Below are positions 13,661 through 27,519 of a stretch of DNA of 64,000 nt, piece by piece. This DNA is from Aculops lycopersici (Eukaryota; Arthropoda; Arachnida; Trombidiformes; Eriophyidae). Position numbers and translations under genes: made by a program. Location of the stretch: NCBI GenBank assembly GCA_015350385.1, contig WNKI01000003.1, positions 2,954,849 through 3,018,848 of the forward strand, in the 5' to 3' direction. The notes beneath the pieces are model-generated. The model ran no database searches. It saw only the letters and a program-made list of their open reading frames with translations, and had not been told where the DNA came from. Every line of letters begins with the position of its first letter. The first letter of the stretch is position 1.

Positions 13661-15823
13661 CTCGGCCACAAAAGAATGAGCAATAACAATGGAGAGCATC
13701 AACAAGTGGTTAGCAATAAGCTGGCCAACGACCGTAGAACAGCTCGCCGCCCGCCGAGCGACTGGGACGACGCCCAAGTGGCGTCACTATCTCTCAAACC
13801 TCTTGGTAGGAAAGATAGTGACGCCTCGAGGGTTTTCATGATTCATGACTTTCTATGGATGGTGAGTGTGAATTAAGTGAGTGAGTGGCCATCAAAGGTG
13901 CCGCTTAATTCCTTCAAAACTGCAACTCTCGAGTCGTGGAGGGCTCTCATTCAAGCAGGTAACTTGGTGGAGGAATTTACGAGCTGCGAGTGTTGGGGTT
14001 CGGGTCGGTGAAACACAATGGCCACTAATAAGTCTTATTGGATCATTGTTTTCGTCGTTGTCGTCCCCTTGAGAAGCGAGCTAAAGTTGTTGTAGGTCTT
14101 GCAAGATTTCAAGAGATTTTGTAAAGTTTTGCAAGATGCAAGAAGTTTTAAGATTACTCCTAACGTGCAACCAAGCAAGTCGACGCCGAGTCCAAGGAGA
14201 CTCCAGGACAGGAGAAGGTAGGCGTTGGAAACTCGACCACTAAAATGGGAGCAGGCGCTTCTCAAGTGTGGCTCTGGGAGGTAAGAAACCACCTGTTGGC
14301 GCGCGCGCGCCTTCGACTACCTGTTGTTCTCGAGCTCTTGCTCGGCGGCAACAAGTGGCGGCGCCAGATAGAAATCTGCAGGTAAACCAAGCTCTAATGA
14401 GCGAAGCTTAGCTAGCGTGCCTCTGGGCACTTAACGTGGCCACTGGCCACAGGCCGCACTCAACACTGAGGTGCCAAAAGAGAGGCGGGAGTTCCGTCGT
14501 GTTAGCGCGGCCAAGCGGCTTTGGCGCCTTATGTCTTGTTAGCTGCTCATAGCTTCAGGCTAATGAAATCTCTCACCTCACTTTTGGCCAGAGGAGTTGG
14601 TTGCAATTTTAACAAGAAGTGAGAGTGTAAATATGATGCTGCTCACTTGAACGCGACCAACCGAGACGATCCACTCGACGGATGGAAATGCCGGCCAATT
14701 ATGCTGATGCTCGAACTCCCACCAAATGGAGGCCGGCAAAGTTCTGGGGTCCGCCGGAGGATTAGACGCTCGGAGCATCGTGGAGTGGGATGTGGGAAAT
14801 CAGTTTTATTCAAATCTACCTGTTGCTTCATTGCATGGTTCACTCTCACCTGCACCAGCTCATACCTGCCACCTGAGCCGGCCGACCGACCGGCCTCTTC
14901 GTCTTTGGCTAAAGTGTGAGCGCCGGCCACTCATCATCCGAGCGACAAGCAGGTAGAGGCGCGAGGCGATAAGTGGGCCGCGAATGTAGTTTGCTCTGGC
15001 GTCTGGTGTCTGGTGTCTGGTGAGTAATCCAATTGTTGGCCGACCGGCCTCTTGGTGAGCAGGACATCACCTGAACTTGGAGTGCGACCGAGCGGCCGAC
15101 CTAATGGTCACCCGAGATGAGTGCACGAGTCTCGAATGACCAGCACACTCGTAGGGTAACTAAACGGAGAGCAATTAATTAAGAGGCAGCTCGAGCCTCG
15201 AGTCGAGTGGTTGCTGGTCAAGTTCTACCTGGATTGCAGTTCAATTGTTCCCTTTCGTAGGCCGGCATTTAGGATGAACGCCCCCGATAGAATTCCAATA
15301 GAATGGTAGTCCAATGATTCGCTTGTCTGTCCTCACTTTTTCACGTTTGCAAAACTAACACTAACTTCCTTCCCTCCGCAAGTTTAATGATACTAATAAT
15401 AGTCCACGTGGACCACGAAACTAAAACTTACACTCGAGTGTCCAAGGTAGGGGGTAGCAGATAAGAGAGAAACTAAAACTAAAACTCGCTGCGCCTTGAT
15501 TCATCATAATCGTCGTTGAGTCGCCCGTCATCAGTTGCCCATCGCGCGTTCAAGTTTTAGTTTAGTGGGCAAGCTGCTCAGGTAAAAGCGACCAAGACGG
15601 CCACTAGGATGGCCAAGGTGCTTATTAGTGACGGAGCGACTCGAGGTGAGCGCCCATCTTTGGCAGTTGTTAACCTCAAACCCACTGGGCGCCAAAGGGA
15701 TGCCCTCGTTTGTGTTGCTTGTCCCAACTTTCGAGGAGAGTTTTTTTCCTGCTCACCTGGCCGCTGGATTTAAGAGGACGACAAAACTGCGTCGAGTTCA
15801 TGGCGGAGTGGTCTTCGTCCTTG

Positions 15824-15859
15824 TCTCTCTCTCTCTCTCNNNNNNNNNNNNNNNNNNNN

Positions 15860-15904
<45 letters not shown>
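15824..15904. repeat. (CT)n microsatellite with assembly gap
   Basis: Uninterrupted CT dinucleotides on both sides of a run of N at 15840-15859. The true repeat length is unknown. Confidence 0.95.
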
Positions 15905-15906
<2 letters not shown>

Positions 15907-17513
15907 TATCGCTTAACGAGCGCCAATGGATTTGACGAGTTAGAGTTGTTGGTGGTGGTGGAATGCGTGTTGAGGAATTAGCTTCATCATCGAATCCTTT
16001 TTGTTGTTGGTGGCGGCAGCGGCGGCGGCAGCGACCACGGCGGTGGCAGAGAGCAGGAGGATAATGAGAGTTTATTGTTGCACAGTTCCCTTCTCGTGGA
16101 GCCTGGAGGTCGGAAATCTAGTTTGTTGCTGTGTGAAAGGTTGGCGTTGGTGGTTTAGATGAGATGACGTTAATATGGCATGCAGGTTATTTAAGCTAGC
16201 CGAGCGGGTGGGAAAAATTACTGCCTACATCATTTTCTTCTCCATTTTATTGGAACGATAGAAAATATTCAGAGCTGAATATTCGTCATGATAAATCCCT
16301 TGCCTTGCTTCATACATTGTACATTTTAACCGCCACTGACTCCAGAGAGTCGAGACCTGAAACGCCAAGTTGCTGGCCAAACTTGAATTGAAAGGTGGAA
16401 GGTTATTGCCAATCACAGCGACAGCGACCACAACAACAACCACAACAACAACAACCACAACAGGTAGCAGTTTAGCTGAGATTTAAAGGCAGTCAATGTT
16501 TCTGTGGCCACCGGATTTAGGAATTCGATTGACGCCTTTGAGCTTTTGTCTCGCCTCTCGGCCTTGAATTTTTGTTTGAGCAAAACTTCGATCCTTAAAA
16601 AGTGGCGTCGCCGGAAGGAAGAGAGTGGCAGCCAAATTCCAATCCATTTTCCGCATTCGAGCGAGAGGAAGACTAATTTTCAGTAGCGTGGAATATTCAC
16701 TTTGACCAAACTGAAACTTAGTTGACTTTTGGACTTGCAAGTTTGTCTTCTGGCCAATTGAAAACTTGCGAGCGTCAGCTTAAAAAAGAAAGAATAAATA
16801 TCCCCTTTCTTGTTCTTTGTGGCATTTATCTAAATGAACTAGCTCATTGTCGATGTCCAAATTTGTTGGCGCCACGCGAGCGAATAGTTTGGACGCCTAA
16901 AAGTGAGCAGTTTTCTCTTTGTTTGTTTGTTCGAATGCTCGCTTGCCTTTTGCAAACCACAACACAAAATAAATGGCAACGAAAAATGACGGTCAAAACA
17001 AGAGAGTCGTGCGATATATTTCATTAAGCCCCTTGAAAGGGCTGACTGTTCATTTGAGGCTGAGCTAGTGCCTTGAGTTGGTGGTTGCAGACACAACAGA
17101 GTAACTGGCCGCCAATCAATTGGTCGGTCGGTTGGTCGGCCGGTTGGTCGGTCAGTTGCTCGACCGGAAAGCGGCCGTAAATCTGTCTGACTCAACCAGC
17201 GAGTCCACCCTTTTGACTCCCACAACTGATAGCAACTGTGGCTACTGGTGGCTTCCTTCTAATCGCCCGTCGACTCCCCCGTCTCCCTCGTTGCCTCTCT
17301 CCCCACAGCAGAGACTCGAATCTCTTGGTCTCGTGGGCAGCGCAATGCGGTTGAGTGGTCAGTGGAATCGCAGTTGAGTTGTGTCTGTTTCGACGACTAG
17401 CTGGTCCACTAATGCCACACTAAAAGTCCACAAGTGGCGGCAACCACAACACAACCACCGACCGACTGGCCATTTGGATTTGGAAGCCAATCGATTGGCC
17501 GACCGGCCGACGA

Positions 17514-17518
<5 letters not shown>

Positions 17519-17547
<29 letters not shown>
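17519..17547. repeat. (GA)n microsatellite
   Basis: About fourteen tandem AG units, preceded by GGCCGACCGGCCG-type sequence. Confidence 0.9.
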
Positions 17548-17552
<5 letters not shown>

Positions 17553-18081
17553 TATCGCCTGTCGGCTAATTCCTTGGTCGCCGGGTAAACCGGCAACCAA
17601 TCTGCTGTTCGATGAGCTTGAGCAGCCAAATGCGCCGATCGGAAGCCGATAAAACTTTCCTGCCTCCAACTCGTTGGCGGCTAAAAGTTGAAACGAATGT
17701 CTGTTGTTGTTATTTGGTCGCTTTCGATCGTTAGCCAGCTGAGTAGTTAGCTGAAAAGGAGCAAACTTGTCAACTGGAGGCTAATGACACTAAATTGATT
17801 GTGTTCGAGTTGTGTTCTGACCGACGGGTTGGCCAAAGTTTCCACCAGCCGATGGGAACGACGACGACGACAACAACAACTTGCCGCCACATCGTCGTCA
17901 GTTTGCCGCCAACTTATCCGCTTGCACTGGGCGCCAGCGTTGCCGGCAAGCCAAGCGTCGCGTGTGTCTATCCACTAGCTCGCCAGTCCATCCACTAGTT
18001 TCATTAATGGGGTCAGCTGCGCGTCTATCAGCATCGTTGTAGTTGGTGCTGCTGTCGATGTCGCTGTCACTTGGCCAAACT

Positions 18082-18175
18082 CAGCTCTAGCTCTAGCTCC
18101 AGCTCCAGCTCCAGCTCCAGCTCCAGCTCCAGCTCCAGCTCCAGCTCCAGCTCCAGCTCCAGCTCCAGCTCCAGC
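18082..18175. repeat. (AGCTCC)n hexanucleotide array
   Basis: About fifteen near-perfect hexamer units with two AGCTCT variants at the left end. On the minus strand it reads as Glu-Leu or Ala-Gly dipeptide repeats in two different open frames. These frames follow from the repeat having no stop codon, so they are not evidence of a gene. Confidence 0.95.
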
Positions 18176-21100
18176 TTCGACTTCGACTTCAACTGAAACT
18201 CGGCGAGCTTGAGTTTCGGTTCGGAAATCGACAACCACACAGTTACAGTGATCATGGTGATGATAAACGCGATTCCTCGTAGCGCTCGCCACCGCTGCTC
18301 CTGCTGTTGCGCAACAGAAGGGTATAGTGTGCTCCGAGTTTGTGCTTGTGAATCATTAACTCGTGGGGCCAGCGCTAGCCGCTCGCGCCGCCTGTAAGCT
18401 GACCCCTCGGAGGCGCCGCAACTCGGCGAGACGAGGCGCTTCGCGTTGCAACCTCCACGAAACTCACTACTTTACTGCTGATAGTCGCGTTAGCGCTGTA
18501 CACACCCAAATAAGAGTGAGACAAATGTGATGCCCATTAGCAAGTGGCAACCCGACGCTCATTTGCACCGCCGCCACTTGCCTCTCTCTCTCTCTCTCTC
18601 TATTACTAAACTAAACTGCACTCAACTCAACTGAACTCACTCAAATATAAACTCAACTCGCTTATTTGCGGTCAACTTGTGCGCGCGAGTTAGGCGCCCC
18701 AATTTGCTTACGCTCACTTCCAAGCGCCACTCTGAGCGGCGGTGGCGGCTCTAGCATCAGCGGCGAGAGGCTGCGATATCAATGACACCACTGCGGTGGT
18801 TGCCGCTTCTGTTTCTGCCGAGCGAGTTCATTCAGTTGCTTCTATTATTATTATTGTTGTTGTTGTCGTTGTTGCCGCTGTTACGCAACTCGAGTTGAGA
18901 GCTCACCAAACTCTGATTCAACTTAGATTCCAGTTACTTAACGCAATTGAATTACTCCTCTCGCCTCCAAGTTTCACTCTTTCGCTTACCTCACTCACTC
19001 GCTCGCTCGCTCGTCTGCCTCTTGGCCTTCCAAGTTGTTCGCCTCCTCAACTTGCAGAGCCGATTACTTGCTCCACGAAGCCGACGAGAAAATCTCAATC
19101 TACCAGCCACTTTGTTGGCGCGAGCTGATCAAGTTTTGGCTCACGCTCTTCCAGTTGCTCACTTGGCCACTCAATTGCTCGCTGCAGCACACTGATACTG
19201 ATCCCTATCTCCACTTCCCCCTTTTGATCATTGCGCTAATGCTCGACTCGCTAAACCAACCAACCAACTGGCGAGTCGGATGCCAAACATTTCTTCATGT
19301 GTCATTGTTGTTGTTGTTGCTGCTGTTAGCCTTGCCATTGCACAATTCGAAGAGCAAGCCAACGAAGAAAACTGGTCCAGTCAGCAGCAGTGGCGATAGT
19401 GGCCGAGCTAAAGCCAACAACTTAACTCGACTCAACTCATTACCCTCGACTCGAGTGTCCAAGAGAGTAACTCGCGTGTGACCTTCGGCGTGGTGGTGGT
19501 GGTGTTGGTGGTTCAGCGCCACTTGTTGTCCCCTCGCCTCGCTTCGCATCTCTTCGCGTTGTTTCCATCGTTGGCAAACAAGTTGGCGACAACAGCAACA
19601 ACAGCGAGAGAAGTGACACAACAAACTGAATATCACGACTTCCTCTCAATCGCTTGCTTGTTTGTTTGTTAAAACTAAGCTTCGTCAGCGTGCACACTAA
19701 GCCGAGCAACTTACCTCACTTGATATTGCTACCGCCGTCACTTTGGCTAGTTAGAGTTCAAACTTGAAGGATGGAGGGAAGGGGCAACAAACAAGACAAA
19801 GTTGTTGCCTCCTCCTCTGTCGCCGTTGCAGTTGCCGACAAACAAGATAGTGACGACGACGACGATGACGACGACGATGATGATTCTGTGGAATACAAAG
19901 AATCGTAAAGTTGCCGCCAGCCTCATTGTTGTTCAATTGCGTTTGCCAAAGGGGGAAGGTAGCAGTAAAAAGTCGGAAGTAACTCACACCGTCAAAGTCA
20001 GTGAGTCGCATCAATTGTTTTGCGTTGCTCACACAATTTACTCCACTCCACTTCTCTTCTCCTCGCGTTTCCTCGCCTCCATCTTCAAGTCGAAGTCACT
20101 TGAAGATGGACGACGAGCCCCTCGAAAAGTGTCGCCACTCGCTAGCTTGCCAACAGAAAGTTCAGCGAGCAACGGACGCCGGAGTAACAATGTGATTGGC
20201 GCTCATCGCGGTCATGCCACTTTAGCTTACGTAACGCGCTAATTCTATTCCTCTTCTCGTCTTCTGCAACCAAAGGAAGGGAGATGAGCAGTCGATTTGG
20301 CGCCTCGACGAGGAAACGAAACTTGACTAACTAGCGCGTAAGTGGCGACTAGCGGCCATTCACTTGCCTTTCGCTCGCTAGCTCATTTGGCTTTAATGTT
20401 TCCTCAACTCAAACTCACTTTTCTCAGGCTCTGCTCAAAAGGGCGCCGAGTTGCGGCGAGTCACCAAACGTTTAGCTAGCTTCAGGCAGATGCTCAAATT
20501 GGGCTCTCTTGTTTTCCTTCAGATTACAACTATTATCGCCTCCTCCTCCTCCTCCTGGCCAAAAGCCATAGTTGCAAATAGCGATACCTCGACTCACTTT
20601 CGCAACGACGAACCACAATCACAACGACGACAACTTGAACAAGTTGATACTCTCGCCTCAGTGGCCGCCCCAGTGACCAGCGCTGTGGCTATGGCCGACC
20701 TGACAGGCGACGTCGCGCGCAACGTCCAGCGGACGTCGCCCAATCGTTGCGCTCGCCAGCCGCACAACCGCAAGCGAGAGACTCGCAATTTGACGGATCC
20801 TTTGGGCGAAACTCGACGCAAATCGGCTCTAGTGTTTCGTTGTTGCTGATGTTGTTGTTGCTCTTACACTTGTATTCGTTCCAACCTGCTGATAAGACTG
20901 GCGACACACACCAAAATAATAATCGCAAATGATGATAATCATTACGAGCATCAGCAACTAACTTGCTGCTGCAGCTGCGGTTACTCGCTTAGTGACCTGC
21001 CCTCGCTTAGTGGCTTGAGGAAAGAGTCGGCCGAGTGCCAATCGCGCGCGTCGTGTGCCGCAACCGCAGCGCGACTATCTACATGGAAGTAGATAGCTCC

Positions 21101-24100
21101 TTAACTTTTCGCCGAACGACCAGCTGGCCAAGAAGTGAAGCCAGTTTAAGCTAAACGACTTGACTTAGTAAATCAAATGGCAAGCCAGGCGAGTAATTAT
21201 GACGAGCCACCCAAATGGCGGGCTAATTTGAGTTTGCCAGTTTGGCTCAGGGTGTCGGTCGGTTTGTTGCGCAGACGAGCGAGCGGCAAACGAGCGACTC
21301 GAATGCTTCTGAGTCGCTTGCGTCCGAGGGGTTCCCGCAGGATGTTTAGTCCCAGTGTGATTTTCGAGGGAAAATATGGAAAAGAGCAAGCAATTGAAAG
21401 TTCAAATATCGAGTCGCATTCTTAGGCGCTACTCCCACTACAAGTTGCATTAATTCTCCACAACCAATCTGTTGGTCAGCCGCCACCGTCACCATAACCA
21501 ACATTGAGAGTATTGAACAGAAGCTCGAACAAAACTTTGCTCATCTCCTCTCTCCCTCTCTCCATCTCTCTCTCTCTCCATCTTGTGTGCAGAATAAAAC
21601 CGAGTTCATCTGTCGGGTAAAAATTATTATTATTATCATTATTTCCTCCTCCTCCTCTTGAAATGTAACTCGCTAGTCAGTGAGTCGAAACTGAAGACTA
21701 GAAAAATTTGCCGAGACGAAACTAGACAAAACAGGCGACATATTTCATGTGCTCGGACCAAAGGAATTTTATTGCCCAATGGAGACACTCGACGATGTTG
21801 TCGCAATCGTCGTGGTTTTGGTGGTCGTCGTTGTAGTTGGAGTCTCGATTTTAGTTTTAGTTTTAGTTTCAGTTGCGTCCTCAGGAGGGACGAGTATTGA
21901 TGTTGATGTTGATGTTAAAGTGGATAGTGATGTTACTTCTACTACTCGGACAGAAACAGAATCAACACTAAGCATATCGCACACCACCAACTCTCTAGCC
22001 GCCGCCACCGCCGCCACCACTCCGCAGAATGCGCTTCGTAAAATCCACTCAACTCTACGTCGACGTCACTGAAGACGACGACCACGACGCATCGTCGAGC
22101 TCACCGCCGCCACTCGACTCAAATCAACTCGATTCCGGCGACTTGTCGGCCGGCCGACCAAATGGCGCCGAGTCATCCAAAGTCAGCGGACTCGTGGGCA
22201 GGCGATGTGTTTGTCTTATCAGCCTCATCATCGGACGACAACGACGACCACGACGATGAATTTCATTGAATCCTCGGAATTGAAGGGAACCTCATGAGCT
22301 GGCCGAGTAGAGACTAATACATGCACCAACTCATCGCTTGTGTTCAGCGCCAAGCAGCAACATGTTGGTGTCGTCGCCGTTGTGCAAAACAACTCCAGCA
22401 TAGAATTTCCTAGCTTGCCGGCTCAAGCTAAGCACACAACCAACTTGGCGCAATAATAATGATGCCACAGTTGGCCTAAACTAATGCCGGCCATCCATTT
22501 CAATCTAATCATCTGTCAAACTTCCTACGTGTCGTATGTCCATCATCCATGATCTTGTCTCCGGTGGTTGTCGTCTCTAGTTGTTTGCTCGCTCGCTTAC
22601 TTGTTAGCTTATGCAATGAGAGCAGGCTTGCGATGTTGCGTCATGTCAAAGCCTCGCCGCAAGTTTGCAAACCACCACAACCATTGGCCATCCATTTGCT
22701 CACCTAGCTAAAGCGAGCACTACTCCAGCGACAGCTTGTAAATAAATGACTTCTCCTCTCTTCTCTTCCCGGTTTGCTCGCCATATACGAGGAAGATAAA
22801 TGACCACTGTGATCTTGGGCTTGTGTGTTCGCCTTTGATGCGCGAGGAATTCACATGGCAGTCGATTGGTTTATCTTCATCTCGACTCCTGGAATCGAGA
22901 CAGCCAAAATCAGCAGCTCAACTCGGAGCTGACAACTCAAAGCTGATGATGATGGCAAAAAAATAAAGTCAATTTGTTTTTATCTCTCGACAGAAACGCA
23001 TCGCATCGCCTCTCATCGCATTTCTACACTCTAGGCGACTACTAATAACCGGCAGCGACGTCGGCTACTGCGCTTGACACCTCGAGGTAGTCCAAAAGCT
23101 AGCCGGCTCGACGCTATGATCACAGGCCAACTTTTTTTCGGCCGGTGTCATAAACATCAGCCGAAATGGTAACAATTTTCAGCTACCAACAAGTCAACCG
23201 CCTCCAAAAATCCCAGGCAGATTGTCTCTAGCTCTCAGTATTCAAAAGATAAACGAGATACAAAATAATCAAGCAAACTCTGCCCGCCTCGTTGGCTCTC
23301 TAATGGGGCAAATAAATTGACCAACACGAAGGAGGAACCCGATTCGCAAAAGTCGGTGGCCATTGGCTACTGACTTCAGCAACCACCGGCCAACCCTCGT
23401 GTGTTTGCTCTACTTCCCTCACCCTCCTTACACTCGGCTAACTTTGCCAACCAACGACAAGCGACTTGTTTAAATTTGTTATATTAAACTGCCAATTCGT
23501 CGTCGTGGTCGTAGTCGTCGTGTCAGCAGGTTGATATTTACCCTGGAATTACAGCGTTAACGGATGGCGCCGTCGCTACCATAGTGATGAGTAACTCGCA
23601 AGGGACAACAATATACTACGCAAAACCAATTTAAAGCTAGAAGTCCCAATGTTTGCGATCGTCGCTAGTCCCTTGTTTGTTCTTCTGGTTAGTCAAACCT
23701 GAAATGAGTGAAACAATTCACTGTATCAAATACCATCATCGTTAGTTGGATTCTTCCAGCGAATCCATCGTCTCACTGTTCTAGCGAGATTCGCCCACCA
23801 GACTAAAGAAGTAAAACTTATTTCCCTGTCTCCCTCTTTGCACCGAGAGCTTGAGATAAACAATGAGCAACTCCCTGCCTTATCGCTACTCAAACGACAC
23901 GATAAGATTGGCGCGACTTTTTTCGCCTAGGATATCTTCGTTGCATTGGTTGTTGTTTTCGGGTCCCAGGGCCTCCACTTGCAAGTGTCAGTGTTGAATT
24001 TCGTGCCTTACAGTTCAGCACAAAATTTGTTCCACAGAAGAGAATCCAAAATTAAAGATAAATTTGATGGCCGGTGCGACAAGAGAAAGGGCGACGCTTT

Positions 24101-27100
24101 TTTCTTCCTTTTTTCCCGTGGCTTTTGTGCAGCATGCCTCCCGTCTGCTGTTGTTTTGCTCAGTCATGGCCAAAAATGTCAACCGGATGAGCTTTTCCGC
24201 TTTCCCCTCGGCTTTAGATTCAGCGTTTCTCTTCCTCACCATTTCTGTTGTGTCTGAAAAAATCCAATTGTGGCTCTCAACTTCCTAAAAGTAGTGGTAG
24301 CGATGGTGTTCACCCCTCAGTTTACAGCACCAACAACAACCTGAGTGCTCAAATTGGATTGCTGAATGCCCAAATCGCACGACCACCAACCGACAACTAC
24401 AATAACAACTCCCTCTTCTTACTATCCACTGATCGCCAGAAGCGCCAAGTTCAGTGTCCATTCGAACACTCTCCTCTCTATTTCTTTCGTGGATCACAAA
24501 ATTGAAACTGAAGAGAATGGAGGCGAGAGTGGAAATCAGATTAGATATGCGCGCACTTGCTCCTGTCGTCCGGTTGGCTGCTTCTCTGGCTAGTCATTTC
24601 TTTTTCCATCACCCCACATCAAACTTTTCTCTTTCTCTCTCCCCGTCTATTTCTCTGGCCCGTACGCTTCCTGGCAAACGAGAATGACGAGCTTCCTCGA
24701 TTCTGATGGCCTCATGCGGATGGCAATTCGTCACACAAACTCATCTCCTCCTTTGCTCTAAAGATGACCATGAGTTCATAGAAAATCATAAGAGTAGGTG
24801 GAGCAAGTGTTCTGATTGCTCATGGTCGGGTTTTGCAATTATGAGTTGGTTCGCTTTCTCCATGCTCGCCACGCCCTGTGGAGGAGAGATTATCAAGCAA
24901 TCGAACTCCTCACTTGGTGTTTCCTCATTTGTCTGCGCCGGATATGTGATCGGTTTTGGTCCATCACTCGGTCGATCGGACGGTGGTGGATTAAAGCAGT
25001 ACTCCTCCACTGATATACCTTTGCTGCTGTTTCGCTCGGATCAATCAGGTGGGTGGCGAATTGATAGTACCTATCCGAGTGTGAGGCTGGACATTTACCC
25101 AAACATTTTTCTCAAATATTTGACATGCGATTGAGTGAGAATGGGAGCTCCCAAAACTGAATTTCCTTCGACGAAAACTCACGAATGAGTAATCGGCAAC
25201 AAAAACTCATAGCTCTGGGGCAAGGTGAATGAGTACAGGTGCACCAGGGATGGTCGTGATGATTGAAAGTTATATCGACCATTTAGCCCAGCTTGTAGTG
25301 TTGAAGGCTATGACCTCTTGTTGTCGCTATTAAGTGACCTGAGTAAGAGTAGTATAAATAATATTCATACCACAATATCACATTAGCGCCGGTGGCTTCA
25401 CAACACTCGAGGGTGTAGCATAAGGTGGCGGGATCCTATGGCTAACTGCTATTGTTGTCGTTGTTGCCATCGCCGCCTCAGCTTTTCCCTATTGGCACAC
25501 TGCTGAATTGATGAGCCCGAAGTCGCACCTCTACTTATTGTGGGAACATTCTTCTTCGTCAAGACGTCATCGCGATCTTCGTCGTGGTCTAGCCATTGGT
25601 CTTGGTGGAAGTTGTGCTAATAAAATTTCAAGTTACCTGGCTTTGCGTCATGGGTAATAAGTTGCTAGTTGTGAGTGTAAGCTTGACTCAAGGTGAGAGA
25701 TCAACGGAGAAAATGTAGGATAAGAAGTTGGGAGTTGAATTACCTGTTCTCTCTGTGAGCACCAGAGAGGAGAAATAGAAAGGAGCTCTTTTTTCTTCTC
25801 TTATTTCCTCTTCTCTTTCTCTTTTTTCCCTTCTCTCAACTTCTCGTTTGCATATGTACTTTTCTTGCATGCGTATTCATTTAATCGGTTGTACTAGCTC
25901 TTGATTTTGTTGTTCTCTGGTCGTGTAAGAGATACCAGCCAGGCAATTCTTCAGTCAGTGGTTGTTGCCCTGAGAGCAGGTGAATACGATGTGAAGATGG
26001 TCGCGTGATTGATTGCCGACTTAGAGTGGTGATTACGTTTCTGTTGTTACCTTGTTTGCTTTTTTGCTTGCACTACTATTTCTTTCTGTCTCTCACTCTG
26101 TATCACTCGTTTACTTGCTTAGTGGCGGTAGCCGTAACAAGAACGACAATGCCAACATTAGCATTGAACTGGCTATAGCCGCTGGCTGAGTTCTATTTAA
26201 TTTATCTGAATATCTAAATAGAGTCCAACCAAGCAGATGCGCTGGTTAGCTAATTAGCTGGGAATGGAAATTGGAAATTGTTTAAAAGTTTAGTGTCCAT
26301 CAGCTTGCAGGCGATAGAGACAGAGAGGAAGATGGGTGGGTAAAATTTAACGCAGTGGACATACAAAATCGGGTAGCGAACTTTGAAAAATTCGCTGGCT
26401 TTGCTCACGCACAGTAAGCGAATTGTGAACGGCGAAAACTCGTGCTCTTCTGTATCCGCGTGTTTCTCTATTGAATATTGTTAAACTTGAAAAACAACAC
26501 ATCGGTTGATTTTCCAGTTCACAGCATGTCAAAATTTTAATGGCCAGCCATCTAGCCAGCCCCTTGCTAGTCTTTGACTCTTACACTTGTCCGCTAATTT
26601 GATGGTATTTTTTGAAACATTGCGAGATGAGAATAGAAAGTTGCTGTCAAAATTTGGAAAAATATCGCAACGTTGACTGTACAAGAGCGACGAGAACATG
26701 AGCAAAATATTAGTAAACTTGGCACGCAAGCTAGTCGGTAACCGTTTCGCACGACAGTCACCATCTAAACCATTACCAATTATCAAGTCCCCAAAGCGCA
26801 CTCACATTCGAGAGTGTTGTGTCACGAGTATCTAGCCATCGAAGTACATTGACAAAGAGAACCGTGGCCTTTGCCTTCTGGATCGAGGGAACAGAAAGTA
26901 ACTCTTTGCTTCTTGCATTGTGCCTCAGCCCAGTCCCTCGACCATCACTCTACCTATTTGTTGTTGTTGTCGATGTTGTTGTTGTTCAACCGGAGCCTTA
27001 GATCGGTGAGCTAGACAAGCCTATTCGAAACCTGGGAGAGCGACGACAGCGCGCGAGGTTAAACAAACTCGGCGATGGTAGCCATTAGTTGATGGTGGTT

Positions 27101-27519
27101 TGGTCTTAGGTGGAAACAAATATAAGGTGCCAGTAAAAGTGCCAGAAAATTCTGTCTCTTTCGCGGACCACCCAAGTTTTCGCCACTTCGCTGCCGAATT
27201 AGCTTCCATTTTGGATCGCCCAGTTAACCTCCCAACAACAATTGGCAGTTAGCTTGGCAAACAGACTGACTGCCAACTAACGGCTAGTAAATCACCAGGT
27301 TAGTGGTCCGCTAGTTTGTTCCCTTGTCAGTGTCCAAAGGATCGAGTGCGAGCAAGCGACTGAACAAGCAATCAGATAGGAAGAGGAGGAGGTAACCTCG
27401 TTACTGTGTCTGTGTTAAGCTGCAACAACCTTCTAAGCCTTTGTCTATCCAAATGACCGGGCATTGGATTTCGGCGGAGGTTTTGGTTTTGCGAGGGGAA
27501 AGGTTTTGCACGAGCAGTG

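Larger units (their letters stand above)
13661..27519. other. Long gene-poor region with microsatellites and motif clusters
   Basis: No gene can be supported. It contains a 13-bp inverted repeat (13780-13825), a dense CAGGTR cluster (14290-15759), CT and GA microsatellites, a sequence gap (15840-15859), an AGCTCC hexanucleotide array (18082-18175), and scattered CTC/TCG-rich stretches at 18.5-20.5 kb. A weak split open-frame pair at 20451-20932 is treated under findings. Open frames here are mostly translations of simple sequence. Confidence 0.5.

Noticed and set aside
17975..18292. Minus-strand open frames of Ala-Gly and Glu-Leu repeats
   Set aside because: They are two translations of the AGCTCC hexamer array, which has no stop codon in these frames.
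21749..22072. Open frame with a Val/Leu-rich 'membrane' stretch
   Set aside because: The hydrophobic run comes from GTC/GTT and GTTTTA simple repeats, and the minus strand gives an equally long Thr-rich frame. No domain.
24706..25134. 142-codon open frame, plus strand
   Set aside because: No signal, domain or repeat logic; overlapped by equally open minus-strand frames; probably chance.
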